The notes below the pieces were generated by a model. That model searched no databases. It was not told where the DNA came from and saw only the letters and a list, made by a program, of their open reading frames with translations. A DNA stretch of 64,000 bases from Bidens hawaiensis (taxonomy: Eukaryota; Streptophyta; Magnoliopsida; Asterales; Asteraceae), in the NCBI GenBank assembly GCA_021521415.1, contig JAIQDT010005488.1:1-64000 (forward strand), given 5' to 3'. Each line of letters starts with the position of its first letter. Within the stretch, counting starts at the first letter, position 1. Below, piece by piece: positions 52,776-64,000 of this stretch. A program made the translations under genes and the position numbers.

Positions 52776-54257
52776 AACATACATAGCAATCACATCTTTA
52801 GCTACCACCTGACGGTACATGCAATATCCGAAGAACGTTCACGCACCGTCAAGCAATCATCATACATAAATCATACAAGGCATACACTTACCACTTAAGG
52901 TAAGTGTATTAACTATCACATCGAGTATGCACACAACCCCGAAAACATATCAAGGAAGTGGGGCTAGAAACTCACCTCGGTTCGGTTACGTTCACCGTTA
53001 ATAGTTATTCTTTTCTTCAGTTGGGCACGGCTAACTGTATAATAATTTACATGCATCAATTAACTATTGCTACTCATATCGTACATCTATATTTATATAA
53101 CCCACAACGAATGGGGGTCCGGGGGCAGCGCCCCTGGCAGCGGGGTTCTAGGGGCGGCAGCCCCTAGCAGAGTCCAAGGGGCAGAGCCCCTGGCTGGGGT
53201 CGAGCTGTCTTAACACATTTTTCATTAGGATTTTGAATCATTAAATAATTTGCTACTTAAAATCCAAGGGCTTCTTTGTAATTAAAATCATCATTTTCTA
53301 AGTTCAGGGACCAATCTGTCATTCTTTCAAAGTCTAGTTCGTTAATATACTCTTTAACGAATTGGGGTTCGTTCGTTACTTCTTTCTTCCTTAACGAATT
53401 GTCTAATTCGTTACTTCATAACGAATTAGCCTTTTTAGCGAACTGATCCATTTTCGTCTGGTCTGTCAAACGAATTGAACTCTTTGGCGAACTAAACCCT
53501 CATAACGAACCAGTCCTCATAACGAATTAACCTTATAGCGAACTGGTCAAAATACGAATTGGACTTAGCGAACTGAAGCTAGTTCGTCAGTCTTTCCTTA
53601 ACAAATTAACTAGCGAATTACTTCTAATTCGTTAGTCACCCCTTAGCGAACTAGGGCTAGGTCAGGGAATGTCAGAACATTCCTTGATATTCCTCTTAAC
53701 CTCGTACCACTTTCCGGCGCCGCCATTGCCGGAAAATCGCCGGAAAACCGCGAACACGTCAGAAAAACGAGTTTTAACTCGTTTTTCACCGTTTTTCGTC
53801 CCGTTTGATACAGATCTGAGCTAGGGTGACCCCTAAGCTCATCATAGGTTCGGTTTATACCCGATTCCACCCGAATCTCGTGATTTAAATGGTTTAACGG
53901 TTTCGGCTCGTCGTTTCGTGATTATATTTAACGGGTTTAAGCTCATACAATATCATACTATCATACCTTGGTTCGGGATCGGTTCTTCTTCTATGATTCG
54001 GCTAAAGAGAAACTAGAGAGAGAGAGAGCTTAAGTGTGTGTTTTGGTGGTGTATGGAATATGTGTGAAATGAGTAATAAATGGGTAATTAAGGTTTATAT
54101 AATTATGGATCATGGGCTTAAGCCCATGGTCCTTTCCTCTTTCTTTCATAACCCAAGTCCATAACCCATATCCATTTAACCCAACACTAGCGCAACTCTT
54201 AATAACCCATACTTTCATTTATTAACCGAAACCCGAAAAACGAGATGTTACAAAATA

Positions 54258-55081
54258 TATTGTAAAAGTTTAAAATAAAACGATTTACATATATAGAAAA
54301 TATAAATGGTTTTGAAATTGGCAAAATATAGTATCATTAATTATGATTATATCACTTTGGTCAAATAGTATAAGATTAAAAGTTTGTTGAGATTGAAGAC
54401 ATTAATATTGATAGTTGTGATTAGAAACTATAAAAAATATTTTAAATTTATCAATTTTCGTATTTAATAGGATCTAAATTTGTTATACTTGAGACTAAAT
54501 TGATGGTCAAATTTCGTAACTTATTAAGGAATCTGAATTAATTATCATAATCAACTGTATTAAATATTTTTTTAGAATTCAAAATTCAAAACACTTTATA
54601 CTGTTTTTAAGTTGACTAACTAAATAATATATAAATAAAAGGTAAATGTAAAGTTTGATGAGATTGAAAACTATAAACATCTTTTAAATTTTTCAAATTG
54701 CGTATTTAATATGGTATAAATTTGTTATGCTTAATAGACGGTTATATTAATAAAATACATTTAATATTAATAGGAAATAGTATGTAGATAATATAAAATT
54801 TTAAAACACCATAGTAACTTCACTTAATACAAGAAACTTTTAAGTAGAATTTGACCTATAATAAAAATTATGGAAATGTAAAAATAAATGAAAATCATGG
54901 AAAGTTTATTATTGTATTTACGTAATTAAAATCATGAAAATATATTAAATAAAATTTGACCAATAATGAAAATCATGAAAATATATTAAATTGGATTTGA
55001 CAAAGATATTTTTTTAACAAATGGTGAAATTCAAACTATATAATATATTTTTGTAAATTTCATATAAATGATGAGAATTGA
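54258..55081. other. AT-rich DNA, no gene
   Basis: Repeated AAACTATAAA(A/C)A and AGTTTGATGAGATTGAA fragments suggest old duplications; no coding is seen. Confidence 0.4.
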
Positions 55082-56431
55082 AAGAAATGAATATGAGCCA
55101 CTAGTTTTATTTTAGCTTTTAAATATTTAAAAATAAATAATAAAGATGTAAATGCAACAATAAATGCACTCTCTCTCTCCAATTAATACAACTAATATAA
55201 CCATAATAAATATCTCTTTAATTAATATATCAAACTAATTTAACTATAATAATTAAAAAGATAAAAACACTACTTTAGTTTTATTTTTTATTTATACATT
55301 TATTATTTTATTCAATATAAATACAATTTATTCATATAATACTATTCTTTATATTAAAAAAATAATTTCCACTCAATTTATTAGCATGTTTTTTAACACT
55401 AAATATCAAAACATAATATATATTGTTTTCAATTGGTATGCCTATAAAAATTATTGTCATAAATAATAATAAGAAAATATCATACAAATGTGTCCATTAA
55501 ATGTAAACAATAAATATATAACCTACACAAAGTTATATAACCTACACTTGTTTTGAGCGATAAAAACTTACAACATACAAAAAGCATACAACTTACATAT
55601 GTAATTCGACATCAAAAATTATATAAACTACACAAAGATACACATATCCTACACATGCGTAGGTTATATGTTTTTCGTACGTAGGTTATATGTTTTTCTA
55701 TTCTTAGAACAAGTGTAAGTTATATGTTTTTGTGTATGTTGTATATTTTTTATTGACATTTAATGCAAACATGTGTAAGATAGTTTTTTGTATTATTCAT
55801 CACAATGTAACTACGTGTTGATGGATACTGATATGTTGAGTTGAAGATATTGGTTTTGAATAAAAAAAATTAATATATGAATAAATTGTATTTGTGTAAG
55901 ATAAAATTTTCGTGTGTAGGTTATATGTTTTCGTGTGCGTGTTATTTCATTGATGATAAATTTTGTGTGTAAGTTATATGTTTTTCGTGTGTAGGTTATA
56001 TGTTGTCTTATTCTTAGAACAAGTGTAGATTATACGTTTTTGTGTAGGTTGTATGTTTTTTGTTGATTTTTAATGAAAACACATGTAAAATAATTTTTTG
56101 GTATTATTCATCATAATGTAAGTATGTTTTGATGGATATTAATTTATTGAGTTGGAAGAAATTAGTTTTGGATAAAAAAGAAATTTTAATGTATGAAAAA
56201 AATTATATTTGTGTAAGATAAAAATTCAAGACACAAAAAATAAGTTATAAAAATAAATGAGTTCTTAATATTTTTCAATTATAATAATCTAATTAGTTAT
56301 ATTAATTAAGTAGATAAGTATTATGGTTTATTAGTTATATTAATTGAAGAAAGAGATTGATTAATACTTTCTTTATTTAGCTTTAAGCATTTAAAACTTA
56401 AAACAAAACTAGTGGTTCATATTCATTTCTT
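55082..56431. mobile_element. Foldback-like element with long imperfect inverted arms
   Basis: The left tip AAGAAATGAATATGAGCCAC and the following ~180 bp (TAGTTTTATTTTAGC..., CTCTCTC..., ATTAATACAACTAATATAAC) match the reverse complement of 56285-56431. The centre contains repeated AGGTTATATGTTTTT units (55670-56060), and part of the right arm is duplicated. No transposase or exact target duplication is visible. Confidence 0.55.
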
Positions 56432-57252
56432 ACAATAATATCATTTCTCTCTTGAACCATCCCCTATATATATATATATATGACATTTGAAAGGGGGAAA
56501 TCGGTTTCTAAAATGTCATATTAAATATGTATAAATCTAAAAATGTAACGTAAGATAATATTGGAAAGCATAATAACGTTTAAATTGCGTTGACATTGGT
56601 AAATTAATTGGACTTTGAACAACAAAAATATAAGATTGATTATCTTACTATAGATAATTTAATGTCTTATAGAAAAATCAACTAAATTTCATTTCCGGAT
56701 TATATAATAATCAATTGAATTACATAAATTGTGAAAAATAAATAAATACATGAATACTAACAGAAATATACATTAATATTAAACAAAAATAAAAGGCATC
56801 TTATCAAACAATCCTCAATCCATGAAATTAATTAGCTATATTAAGTTGGGGACAATAACCTGAAATGATAACATTAAATATTAATATCACATAATTAATA
56901 AATTACAAATTATGGAAGATTTGAATCATGTGAAAAAATGTAAAATTGATGCTAGAATTTACAACCAGAAAATTTGAATCGCGTTACCGGAAAAATGAAA
57001 TAGTGAAGATCTCCATTGAATCTTCGATTTTGATATATAACCTAAAGAGATTATAAGAAAAAATCATATAATTATTAATTTAAATACAAACAAAAACATA
57101 AAACAAAAATAATTTTAATTTATATAAAACATCATGCTTGGGAATGCAAGACTTCCGTACATAGGCTTGAATTCTATTACCTTGAAACATTAATATTAAC
57201 ATTAGTAAAAAATTGTATGAATGATATAGAAAAATTAAGAATGTTTAAGAAT

Positions 57253-57388
57253 ACCATTTCGTCTTGCACAATCATTTCGATCGACCAATCCTCCTCGGGC
57301 TTTGAATTGCCTTCAGACGCCAATACACTTTGAGGATACACTCACTGTTAAGAACATCAAGTTGGTTCAACATGGTGAATTTGTTGAC
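57253..57388 (-). pseudogene. RPA70-like (OB-fold) exon relic, Helitron-associated
   Basis: A minus frame reads KFTMLNQLDVLNSECILKVY followed by WRLKAIQSP. After a one-base shift it continues EEDWSIEMIVQDEM. The order 'hydrophobic start, IKV-x-W core, SIEM-(I/V)-(x)-DE' resembles the first exon of plant RPA70/DUF223-type proteins, which bind single-stranded DNA and are often carried by plant Helitrons. A GTATTC donor-like sequence follows the DEM codons, where such genes often have an intron. The stretch is short and frameshifted, so this is an inference. Confidence 0.35.
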
Positions 57389-57968
57389 TCCATCTTGCTA
57401 TGGTGAGAAATAAAAAAAAAACAAAACATTAATATCTGAACAATAACAATTTTAAGCCAATAAATAAAAAAAACATGGAGGATATAAACAGAAGAAAAAT
57501 TATAAACCTTAGAAACAAAGATAATCGTTTTTGCTAAAGCGGGTTTGATAGTGTACGAATTACCCTATGAAAGACAAGTATTTATACGGATTGAACTTTG
57601 GTAGAATGGATTATAGAAGGAATGTATATAGAGAATTAATTAGAAACAAAAAATTAGGGAATTTAAATTAAACCTAAATTAAGGTCGAAAATTCGGCAAT
57701 TAGGATTAATGAATTTTGAGGGTATATCTATATTGTTATTTGAAAACTTTAGTCAATTAGGTTTAATTTACAATAATATAATTAATCGTCAATTATAATA
57801 CCGTATATCTAATATATAAAATTATATTATTAATATTAACACAATTTTATCAATTTAACATAAATTGGTTTTTATATATTACTAATAACACAATTTTAAT
57901 ATAATTGAACATCAATTATCAATCGCAATATTATCAATTAGAATATTTAAAAGTAAATTGTTTACAAC

Positions 57969-58151
57969 TCAGAATTCCTCTATCTAGCATTAGTCAATGG
58001 GTCAACATGCTTATTTATAGTAAACCTTAAAGGGCTTAATCAATTCATTAATCATCAAATCCTTAATCAAATGAATTACAAAAATTAATTAAAATATACA
58101 ACTTCCGTAATTAAATAATTTTTTGGTGATGCTAAATAGAGGAATTCTGTA
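57969..58151. repeat. 183-bp unit with 21-bp inverted ends
   Basis: CAGAATTCCTCTATCTAGCAT at the left and its reverse complement with one change at the right. It could be a tiny MITE; no target duplication identified. Confidence 0.55.
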
Positions 58152-58391
58152 TTTATAGTAAATGGGTCAACACTAATTAAATAGTTAATAGTAAATGGGT
58201 CAACATCCGTAATTAAAGATCCGTATTTATAGTAAACCTTAAGTATGGTTAATCAAATAGTTAATAGTTAATCAGATAATAAACAATAATTAAATAAAAT
58301 ATAGAAATTCCACAATTAAAGAATTCTTGAATCAAATGGATAATTCATTCATAAATTCCTAAAATTTAATATTTGTATAAGTCAATTGGTG

Positions 58392-58800
58392 AGATTCATA
58401 AATTTTCATAAATATAACATTATAACCAATTATACTAAAGTGAAATTGATAATCTTTGTATATTGAATCTTGTAACCTCTGTATATTGAATCATATTGAT
58501 GAATTATCAATTAATTATCTAAATTATGTATTATCTAAATTACATTAAAGATGGTGGGAAGCATAATTATGTGAATGAAATCAATCAAAATTAAAAAATT
58601 TCGTAAATTTTCAAAAATATAATATTAGAACAAATTATATTTAAATCCGTAATCTGTATATATTTAATCATGTTGATGAAATATCAATTAACTATCTAAA
58701 TTATCTATTATCTAAAACAAAAATTTTTAAAATTAATTCATTGTGAAATTTGTGAACGACAAAAAGATATTATATCAACCAAAGAAATTCAAATTTGTGA
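58392..58800. repeat. Degenerate ~205-bp tandem duplication
   Basis: Two collinear blocks share CATAAATTTTCATAAATATA-type DNA, then TGATGAA(T/A)TATCAATTAA and TATCTAAATTAT, and a GTGAATGAAATCAATCAAAA end. Confidence 0.6.
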
Positions 58801-59057
58801 ATGAAATCAATCAAAATTAAAAAATTAATATTAATTTTAAAAGATAACTATAAGTCGTAATTACTTATGAATTATAATTAGTAAGTTGAAAGATAACTAT
58901 AAAAGATTGAAGATTAAAGATTAAATCAAAAATGAAAGAGAATAATTAAATAGAATTAATTGTATCTTATTTAAATTCATTATTGATTTATTTTATTAAG
59001 ATGAAAATTTGAGAAATGATTCATATACATGGAAACCATAATCCAAAACCAATGGAA

Positions 59058-59072
59058 GGGGGGGGGGGGGGG
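59058..59072. repeat. G15 homopolymer
   Basis: Uninterrupted run of about 15 G in AT-rich DNA. Confidence 0.9.
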
Positions 59073-60410
59073 AATTGACTTAAAGCCTATTGCTTTAATA
59101 GTATAGTTAGATTTATGTTTCTTATTAATAGTTTTGCATTTCATTTTTCTCTTTTTAATCTTTAATTTTCTCTTTTTAATAAAGATATTATTGAATGAAG
59201 AGACAAGATTAACTTAAATTTAAAATTTCAATAAACTTTAACTTATTAAATATATGATTGTTTACTAAATTACATGTTTTTTTCTTTCAAACTCTTAAAA
59301 GGCAAATTCACTATCGATGTACTCTCAGTGTTTATATTAATTTAAACGAGCGAATTTTTTAACTGGTTAAAGTATTAAACATGGGTCAAGTAAAAAATAT
59401 TTATGATTAGAATGTTTCGAGCACGGGTTGGTTTAAAAGTAACCATTTACAACTTCTTTTTTTTAATTGATTGTTTAAACAACTCATCATTTATGTTACG
59501 TTCATCATCTTAAAAATTCACAAAAATATAAACACTAGACTACATGTTTTGGTTTTCAGGTGGATAATACAACTTTTTATATTTGGAATACAATGTTAGA
59601 CATTAGCACACTGTTAATCAAATGACAAATTGACTCTGTATATTCTTCTACTATTGGAGATTTCAAAAATATAGATTTCTTTAGTAAAACGAGTTGTACA
59701 TGCACCAAAACATTAGGTCGTTCAAGAAATTAGCAAACGTTAGTTATCCATGTTTCTGGGAGATGAAAAATATTACTATTTTTCAGATGGTATCTATCAG
59801 ACATAAAATGATACGTTACAAGAATGTATTATTCCTAAAAGCCGATGTTAAAGTGATGTTGCTTAAAATATTAACTAGAAAATTGGTCTATGCAATGAAA
59901 CTAAACTACACATGAAAATACAATATAATAATCGTGCAATAGAAGCCGAAATCATATCCAGAAGTAATATTGGAACTCATACTTTCATTCTTAAAAATAA
60001 TCCTACCCCTTTAGATAAAATAATTAATTTCAAAGAATGAAATTTTCACTTTATTTTTGCTTTACAATAAATATTAATAAAAGCTAAGGTCAATCATTAT
60101 ATATAGTTGGTTTCTTTTTTAAACAAATTATTTTAGTTTATGATTAGTTATGTGTTGTATTATTCATAGTTAAAAGTGGAAATAATAAGAAACTACTAAG
60201 TTTCTACATAAAAAGTAAAGTTGCAAATAAAACTACAAATACTGTATATAAAGAAATGTTTTTAGATTCATGAATTTTGTAACAACTTTTTATTTTCATA
60301 TTGTGTATTGTGTAATTTATTCTATCATGTAATATATCTTTATATATGTTGAACATATTTTTTTAAATTTTATATTGTGTTATTATTTAAATAAATTTAT
60401 TTATTTATTC

Positions 60411-60441
60411 TAACCCGTGTGCTACACGGTGACTAACCTAG
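60411..60441 (+). other. Helitron-type 3' terminus
   Basis: Hairpin arms CCGTGT/ACACGG are followed by TGACTAACCTAG and a host T at 60442. Confidence 0.6.
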
Positions 60442-62327
60442 TCAAATAATATACGGGTCTTTTTATAATTAAACCCTTGCAGTTTTTATAACACCAATAC
60501 AGTAGAAACATATGAATCAATACAACTATAGTTCTTGTCTTTATAAATATATTAAACCAACTAATACAACATAAACCAACACAAAAACTATAAATTTATA
60601 ATGAAACCTCAGTGGTGCAACGGGTTCGGACCAGTTGGTACAAGGTGCATCTCTACGCCATATCGTGGATCGAACTTGGACCGTGTCACAAAAGGACCAC
60701 GACCGATTTTCCTGTGGTGGTGTTGCCTGGAAATGAATAATGAGAAGTTAAATTTCACGGGCGGTGGTAATGCTTGTTGTTGGAGTTGAAGTTTGCTGGT
60801 TATTATAAGTGGTGGTTGTTTGAAAATGGTGGTGGTGGTGGTGGTGAACCATAAGAGGGAGAGAGCAATAAGGAACGTTGCGGGTAAAGGTGGAAATCCG
60901 ACTACCATAGCGGGTGGCGGAGGTGGTGGTGAATTGGAGGAGAGAGCATGGGGAAGATGAGAGTGTGCAGCTTGAGATTTTGATCACTGCTTTCGCTTTA
61001 GCACGAGAGTTACATATGTAATAATTGGTGCAGAAGTAAAGACTTCTAATATATTTATATTATACCAAGTAATTATGCTAAAGAAGTTCGGTTATCTATG
61101 TCTTTGTTTTATACTACATAAGATATTTTTAGAAAAAGTTGTATTCTTGTCTTTATATATAACTTTGAATATATTACGAGTTAATTAACTGATAAAAAAT
61201 GATTCAAGTCTGTTCGATTTATAAATAAAGTAAAACTATAAAAATGTTGTTACGCATGAGTAGTTTTACGGAATTAACTGTGAGTAACGTATAAACATTT
61301 ATTTTTAATTTGATACGTAAGAAATACAAAATAGTTGTCCTGCTGGATCTCTTTAATTCTCCCGTATATATAACAATCAATAATTGTAATAGTTGATATT
61401 GTTCTCGTAATTTTCTACCTAAAATTGATTTTCTAGTGAAAACTTTTTTATTTATTAGTGTACAAGTTAAAATGATTTGGATTAGAGGCGTGCTCCTCTT
61501 GTCTTTTGACCACCTTTAGTTTAAGGTAGTATAGTATTTAGACGTCAAATTTTGAAATTGCTTTTGGGCAAGAAATGGATACTTTGTATTAATAATTAGT
61601 TTAAAGTGAATATATGTATTAAAAACCAAATAATGTTTTATTGTACAAGTAAATAATTGTATACGTTAATTTATCTTCTAATTGTTGAAAAGTTGAATAT
61701 ATGTATACATTGGTAATTTGTTGGAAGTGGAAGTGGTAGTGTGTGACTAATTGATTATGTTTGATAAAACTTTAGATCCATTTTCATTAGCTAGGTTTAA
61801 TCATAGGCAAACCTAGGTTTCTTTTAATAAATTGATGATAGGCGGAGTCGGACCCAACTTGGATGACTTCCATATGTAAGCCTTTTACTAGTAGAGGTAT
61901 TTAATATCGTTATCTTGTATTTTAATTTCATAAAGTTGTACGTGCGTAGGGTAAATAAAACGAAGACAAATGAAATATCATAACATTATATTGAAATTTT
62001 TTGATTTATCACTCATTCACTTGACACTCTTGGCAGGTTGCGGGTTGAATTGTTCAATCCGATCATGGCTCATATCTTTATTCATGTCAAAAAATAAACT
62101 TGTGTATACTTCCAAGATGTTTAAGTGAGCTTTTGAAACTTGCTTATTATTTGCCTTTTGAAATGTTTCATTTTGAAGCTTTTGAATGAGCTTTGCGAAA
62201 TACCTTTTCTTTTTAAAAAAACAAATAAGCAATTTTCAAAAGCTCACCTAAACACGTCCTAAAACCATGTAACACGAACCTTATAATCCATTGAACTTAA
62301 CGAGTCAAACCGGTCGGTACGTAGTAA
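60442..62327. other. No gene found
   Basis: A GC-richer patch at 60600-60980 carries overlapping open frames on both strands caused by GGTGGT/CCACCA runs; no motif supports a protein. 61000-62327 is AT-rich. A 71-codon minus frame (62017-62232) is lysine-rich and unrecognised. Confidence 0.4.
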
Positions 62328-62980
62328 TAGGGTGTTCGGTTCGGTTAATGACACTAGCTGGTCTGAAACCGTAACCGAACACTTCGATTATTAAAATACA
62401 ATAATCGTTCAGTTTCGGTTACTCGGCTATTAGTGGTTAATTCGGTTCGGCTTAGTTTATTAACCGCTAAATCTAAACTTTCAACACGGGCTAAAATTTC
62501 GTTGACCTTTTTTAAGAATTTTACTAAGACCAAAACCATGAACATTATAAATAAGTCAGCCATACATAATAGTTCCAGAACATACATAACGAATTGCTCA
62601 TGTTTAAGTTTTAATAGGTAAAGAGTTATCTGTCAAAGCCACTGTATAAGAAAATAAATGCAATTTAAGGTCACAATCATTCAGAACAAAGTAAAATATG
62701 CTACTAATGAAATGAAATATCAAAGATCAAGAATACAATTATCAAAGACAATTGGACAAATATCAATTTGATCATTGAAACATAATATCATTAGAAGAAG
62801 CTGATTTTACAAATAACATTATTGGTTAATCGGTTCGGTTATTAAAAAATGGTTAATCAAAGGCGAACCAAAAAATCAGTTATTCAAAAAACCAAAAATT
62901 GACCATCGGTTAATGCTTCGATTCGGTTTTTTGGTTAATTCAATTTTAGTTTGTTTAATTCGATTTTATGCTCATCCCTA
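62328..62980. mobile_element. hAT-like non-autonomous element, older
   Basis: Ends TAGGGTGTTCGGTTCGG and, in reverse complement, TAGGGATGAGCATAAAATCG. Flanks CGTAGTAA and TGTTGTAA agree at 6 of 8 positions, as a decayed 8-bp duplication would. Subterminal GGTTCGGTTAA-type repeats occur on both sides. No transposase. Confidence 0.55.
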
Positions 62981-63019
62981 TGTTGTAATCAAGTTGTAAA
63001 CGTGTTACTCCCCGTTATA

Positions 63020-63462
63020 GGGTTTTTAAGAATGGATTAAACTTGTTAATGGCTGAATTGTTTGATTATACAGGTTAAACACGTCAAGCCGAATGCAACT
63101 CTTTTAATTAAATAAAACAACCAAACACAACATGTTTATTAAACGGATTAGAAATGACAACTTAAAACTTAATTATTTTTGTATCATGTTTGTTTGTGTC
63201 ACGTCGAAATTCCTCCCACCTTACCGCATATATATAGATAGATAGATATCAATAGGGTTGTAAAAATGGATTAGATGGGTTAACGTGTTAATCTGTTTGA
63301 TAAAACATGTTATGTATGTCAAGCTAAATGCAACTCATTCAATTAAACAAAACAGCCAAACATAACATGTTTATTAAATGAGTTAGAAGTAATACGTTAA
63401 AACCTAACTATTGTTGTATCATGTTTCTTTGTGTCATGTGGAATTCCCACCACCTTACCTAG
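63020..63462. repeat. Two-unit ~235-bp tandem duplication
   Basis: Both units share AATGGATTA, GTCAAGC(C/T)(G/A)AATGCAACTC, AACATGTTTATTAAA and TTGTATCATGTTT, ending in a CCCACC(A)CCTTACC block. A (TAGA)n run lies between them. Confidence 0.8.
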
Positions 63463-64000
63463 GATTTACATGGGATACGTGATATTAGTTATTTAATTAA
63501 TTGCAAGACGATAGAAAACACACATTATATTAATTAGAAGGGGGAACAGCATGCATATATGCCAGCATGTGTGTGACGACCATTCTTCCAGTTCCCGTGA
63601 GTCTTCCCTTTCCTTTACGCAATCTATTTTGTCAAACCTTTTGACTTTTATTTATTTTTCTAACTTCGAGTCTTCAACAAATATATCATGCTTATATATC
63701 ATATTTTTAATAGTTCACCTTCGTATATAACCTATGACTCGGTTAAGGATCAAAGAATCAACGTAAGATAACAACTATAAGATTGTCGAATGACATGAAT
63801 GCTACTTGTTTGTTGAATACGCATTCATGAAAAGTCATCACTATATTTCAAAATAAATAATAAACGAGTTAGATGAAACACTACCGAGTCAAAAGGGATC
63901 AGATAAAAACACCACATCAAATTTTAGCAAATTTAAGATTTCAAATACCGAACCATTAATCTAAAAGAAATTTAAATGGTCATTGACCAAATTTGAGCGA
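63463..64000. other. No feature found
   Basis: AT-rich DNA to the window end with no open frame, repeat or RNA signal that I can support. Confidence 0.4.

Larger units (their letters stand above)
51890..54252 (-). mobile_element. Solo LTR (2.36 kb)
   Basis: TGTAAGGCCCCG...CGAGATGTTACA with duplication AAATA (51885-51889, 54253-54257). All family modules are present: tandem repeats (52337-52531, six units), GC stem-loops (53107-53205), AACGAATT array (53335-53660), hairpin (53661-53688) and palindrome plus TATA (54093-54128). It also carries a private ~100-bp tandem duplication (52576-52775). Confidence 0.92.
45924..60441 (+). mobile_element. Putative Helitron block with nested insertions
   Basis: The left end TCTATACTATATAATAAATA follows a host A and looks like a plant Helitron 5' end. 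The right end is ACCCGTGTGCTACACGG-type hairpin DNA (60413-60429) followed by CTAG (60438-60441) and a host T. Removing the two solo LTRs leaves about 10 kb. A second Helitron 3' end in opposite orientation lies at 46054-46083, so the block may be two or more Helitrons rather than one. An RPA-like exon relic at 57253-57388 supports Helitron origin. Confidence 0.4.

Noticed and set aside
60601..60990. Overlapping frames on both strands; also a weak A/B-box-like pair (CAGTTGG, GGATCGAAC)
   Set aside because: Frames arise from GGTGGT/CCACCA runs. The boxes are a poor match and no tail or target duplication is seen, so I do not call a SINE.
62017..62232. 71-codon lysine-rich minus frame
   Set aside because: Short, AT-driven and without motif.
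1..64000. CRISPR arrays, operons, phage or bacterial features
   Set aside because: The ~32-bp direct repeats have no unique spacers and sit inside plant LTRs; everything else is plant transposon DNA.

Overview
The window looks like intergenic plant nuclear DNA: AT-rich and packed with Ty3/gypsy chromovirus LTR retrotransposons, solo LTRs, Helitrons, hAT-like and long-inverted-repeat DNA elements and microsatellites. I found no convincing intact host gene. All recognisable protein-coding sequence is degraded transposon protein (gag, protease, RT, RNase H, integrase, chromodomain, and one possible RPA-like Helitron exon). The LTR style recalls Asteraceae genomes, but that is an impression from memory, not proven here.

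Layout. 1-7142: fragments of GC-rich MITE-like repeats, a 2.74-kb non-autonomous Helitron (806-3549) that hosts a MITE, and a 1.07-kb long-TIR Mutator-like element (4718-5786). 7143-26002: a nested stack. The outermost piece is an old plus-strand LTR. It was split first by a 12.5-kb minus-strand chromovirus (7188-19701, TSD GTTAC, both LTRs, PBS, PPT, an extra ORF ahead of gag), which was itself cut by a 2.67-kb solo LTR (9820-12485, TSD ATATC). It was split again by a solo LTR (20731-25119, TSD ATATA), which contains a second solo LTR of the same family (20841-23048, TSD TCAAC). 26003-39387: a minus-strand gag-only LTR retrotransposon whose gag is cut by a 3.6-kb solo LTR (28959-32584). Its 5' side is replaced by a 5'-truncated plus-strand pol with 3' LTR (34318-38738). 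39388-45900: unassigned DNA, a reversed Helitron-like 5' relic, another solo LTR (about 41470-43745), a small MITE and a 794-bp hAT-like element with a perfect 8-bp TSD (44737-45530). 45924-60441: an AT-rich block with Helitron-type termini, holding two more solo LTRs (49257-51335, 51890-54252), a foldback element, tandem duplications and an RPA-like exon relic. 60442-64000: mostly featureless, with a second hAT-like element (62328-62980) and a 235-bp tandem duplication.

The strongest theme is one LTR family present six times in 34 kb. Five copies are solo LTRs, four with matching 5-bp target duplications, and one copy is still attached to chromovirus pol, which identifies the family. Most copies share a modular leader: a palindrome just upstream of a TATA box, a 12-bp-arm hairpin, a dense array of a short motif (AACGAATT in the solo copies, AAGTTCGC in the pol-linked copy), three GC-rich stem-loops, splice-donor-like CAGGTGAGT sites, a ~32-bp tandem repeat of varying copy number, and a terminal CTCAC...GCAGGT module that also occurs in unrelated LTR families here. 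A tRNA-like sequence with A and B boxes sits at the same internal place in diverged copies of a second LTR family.
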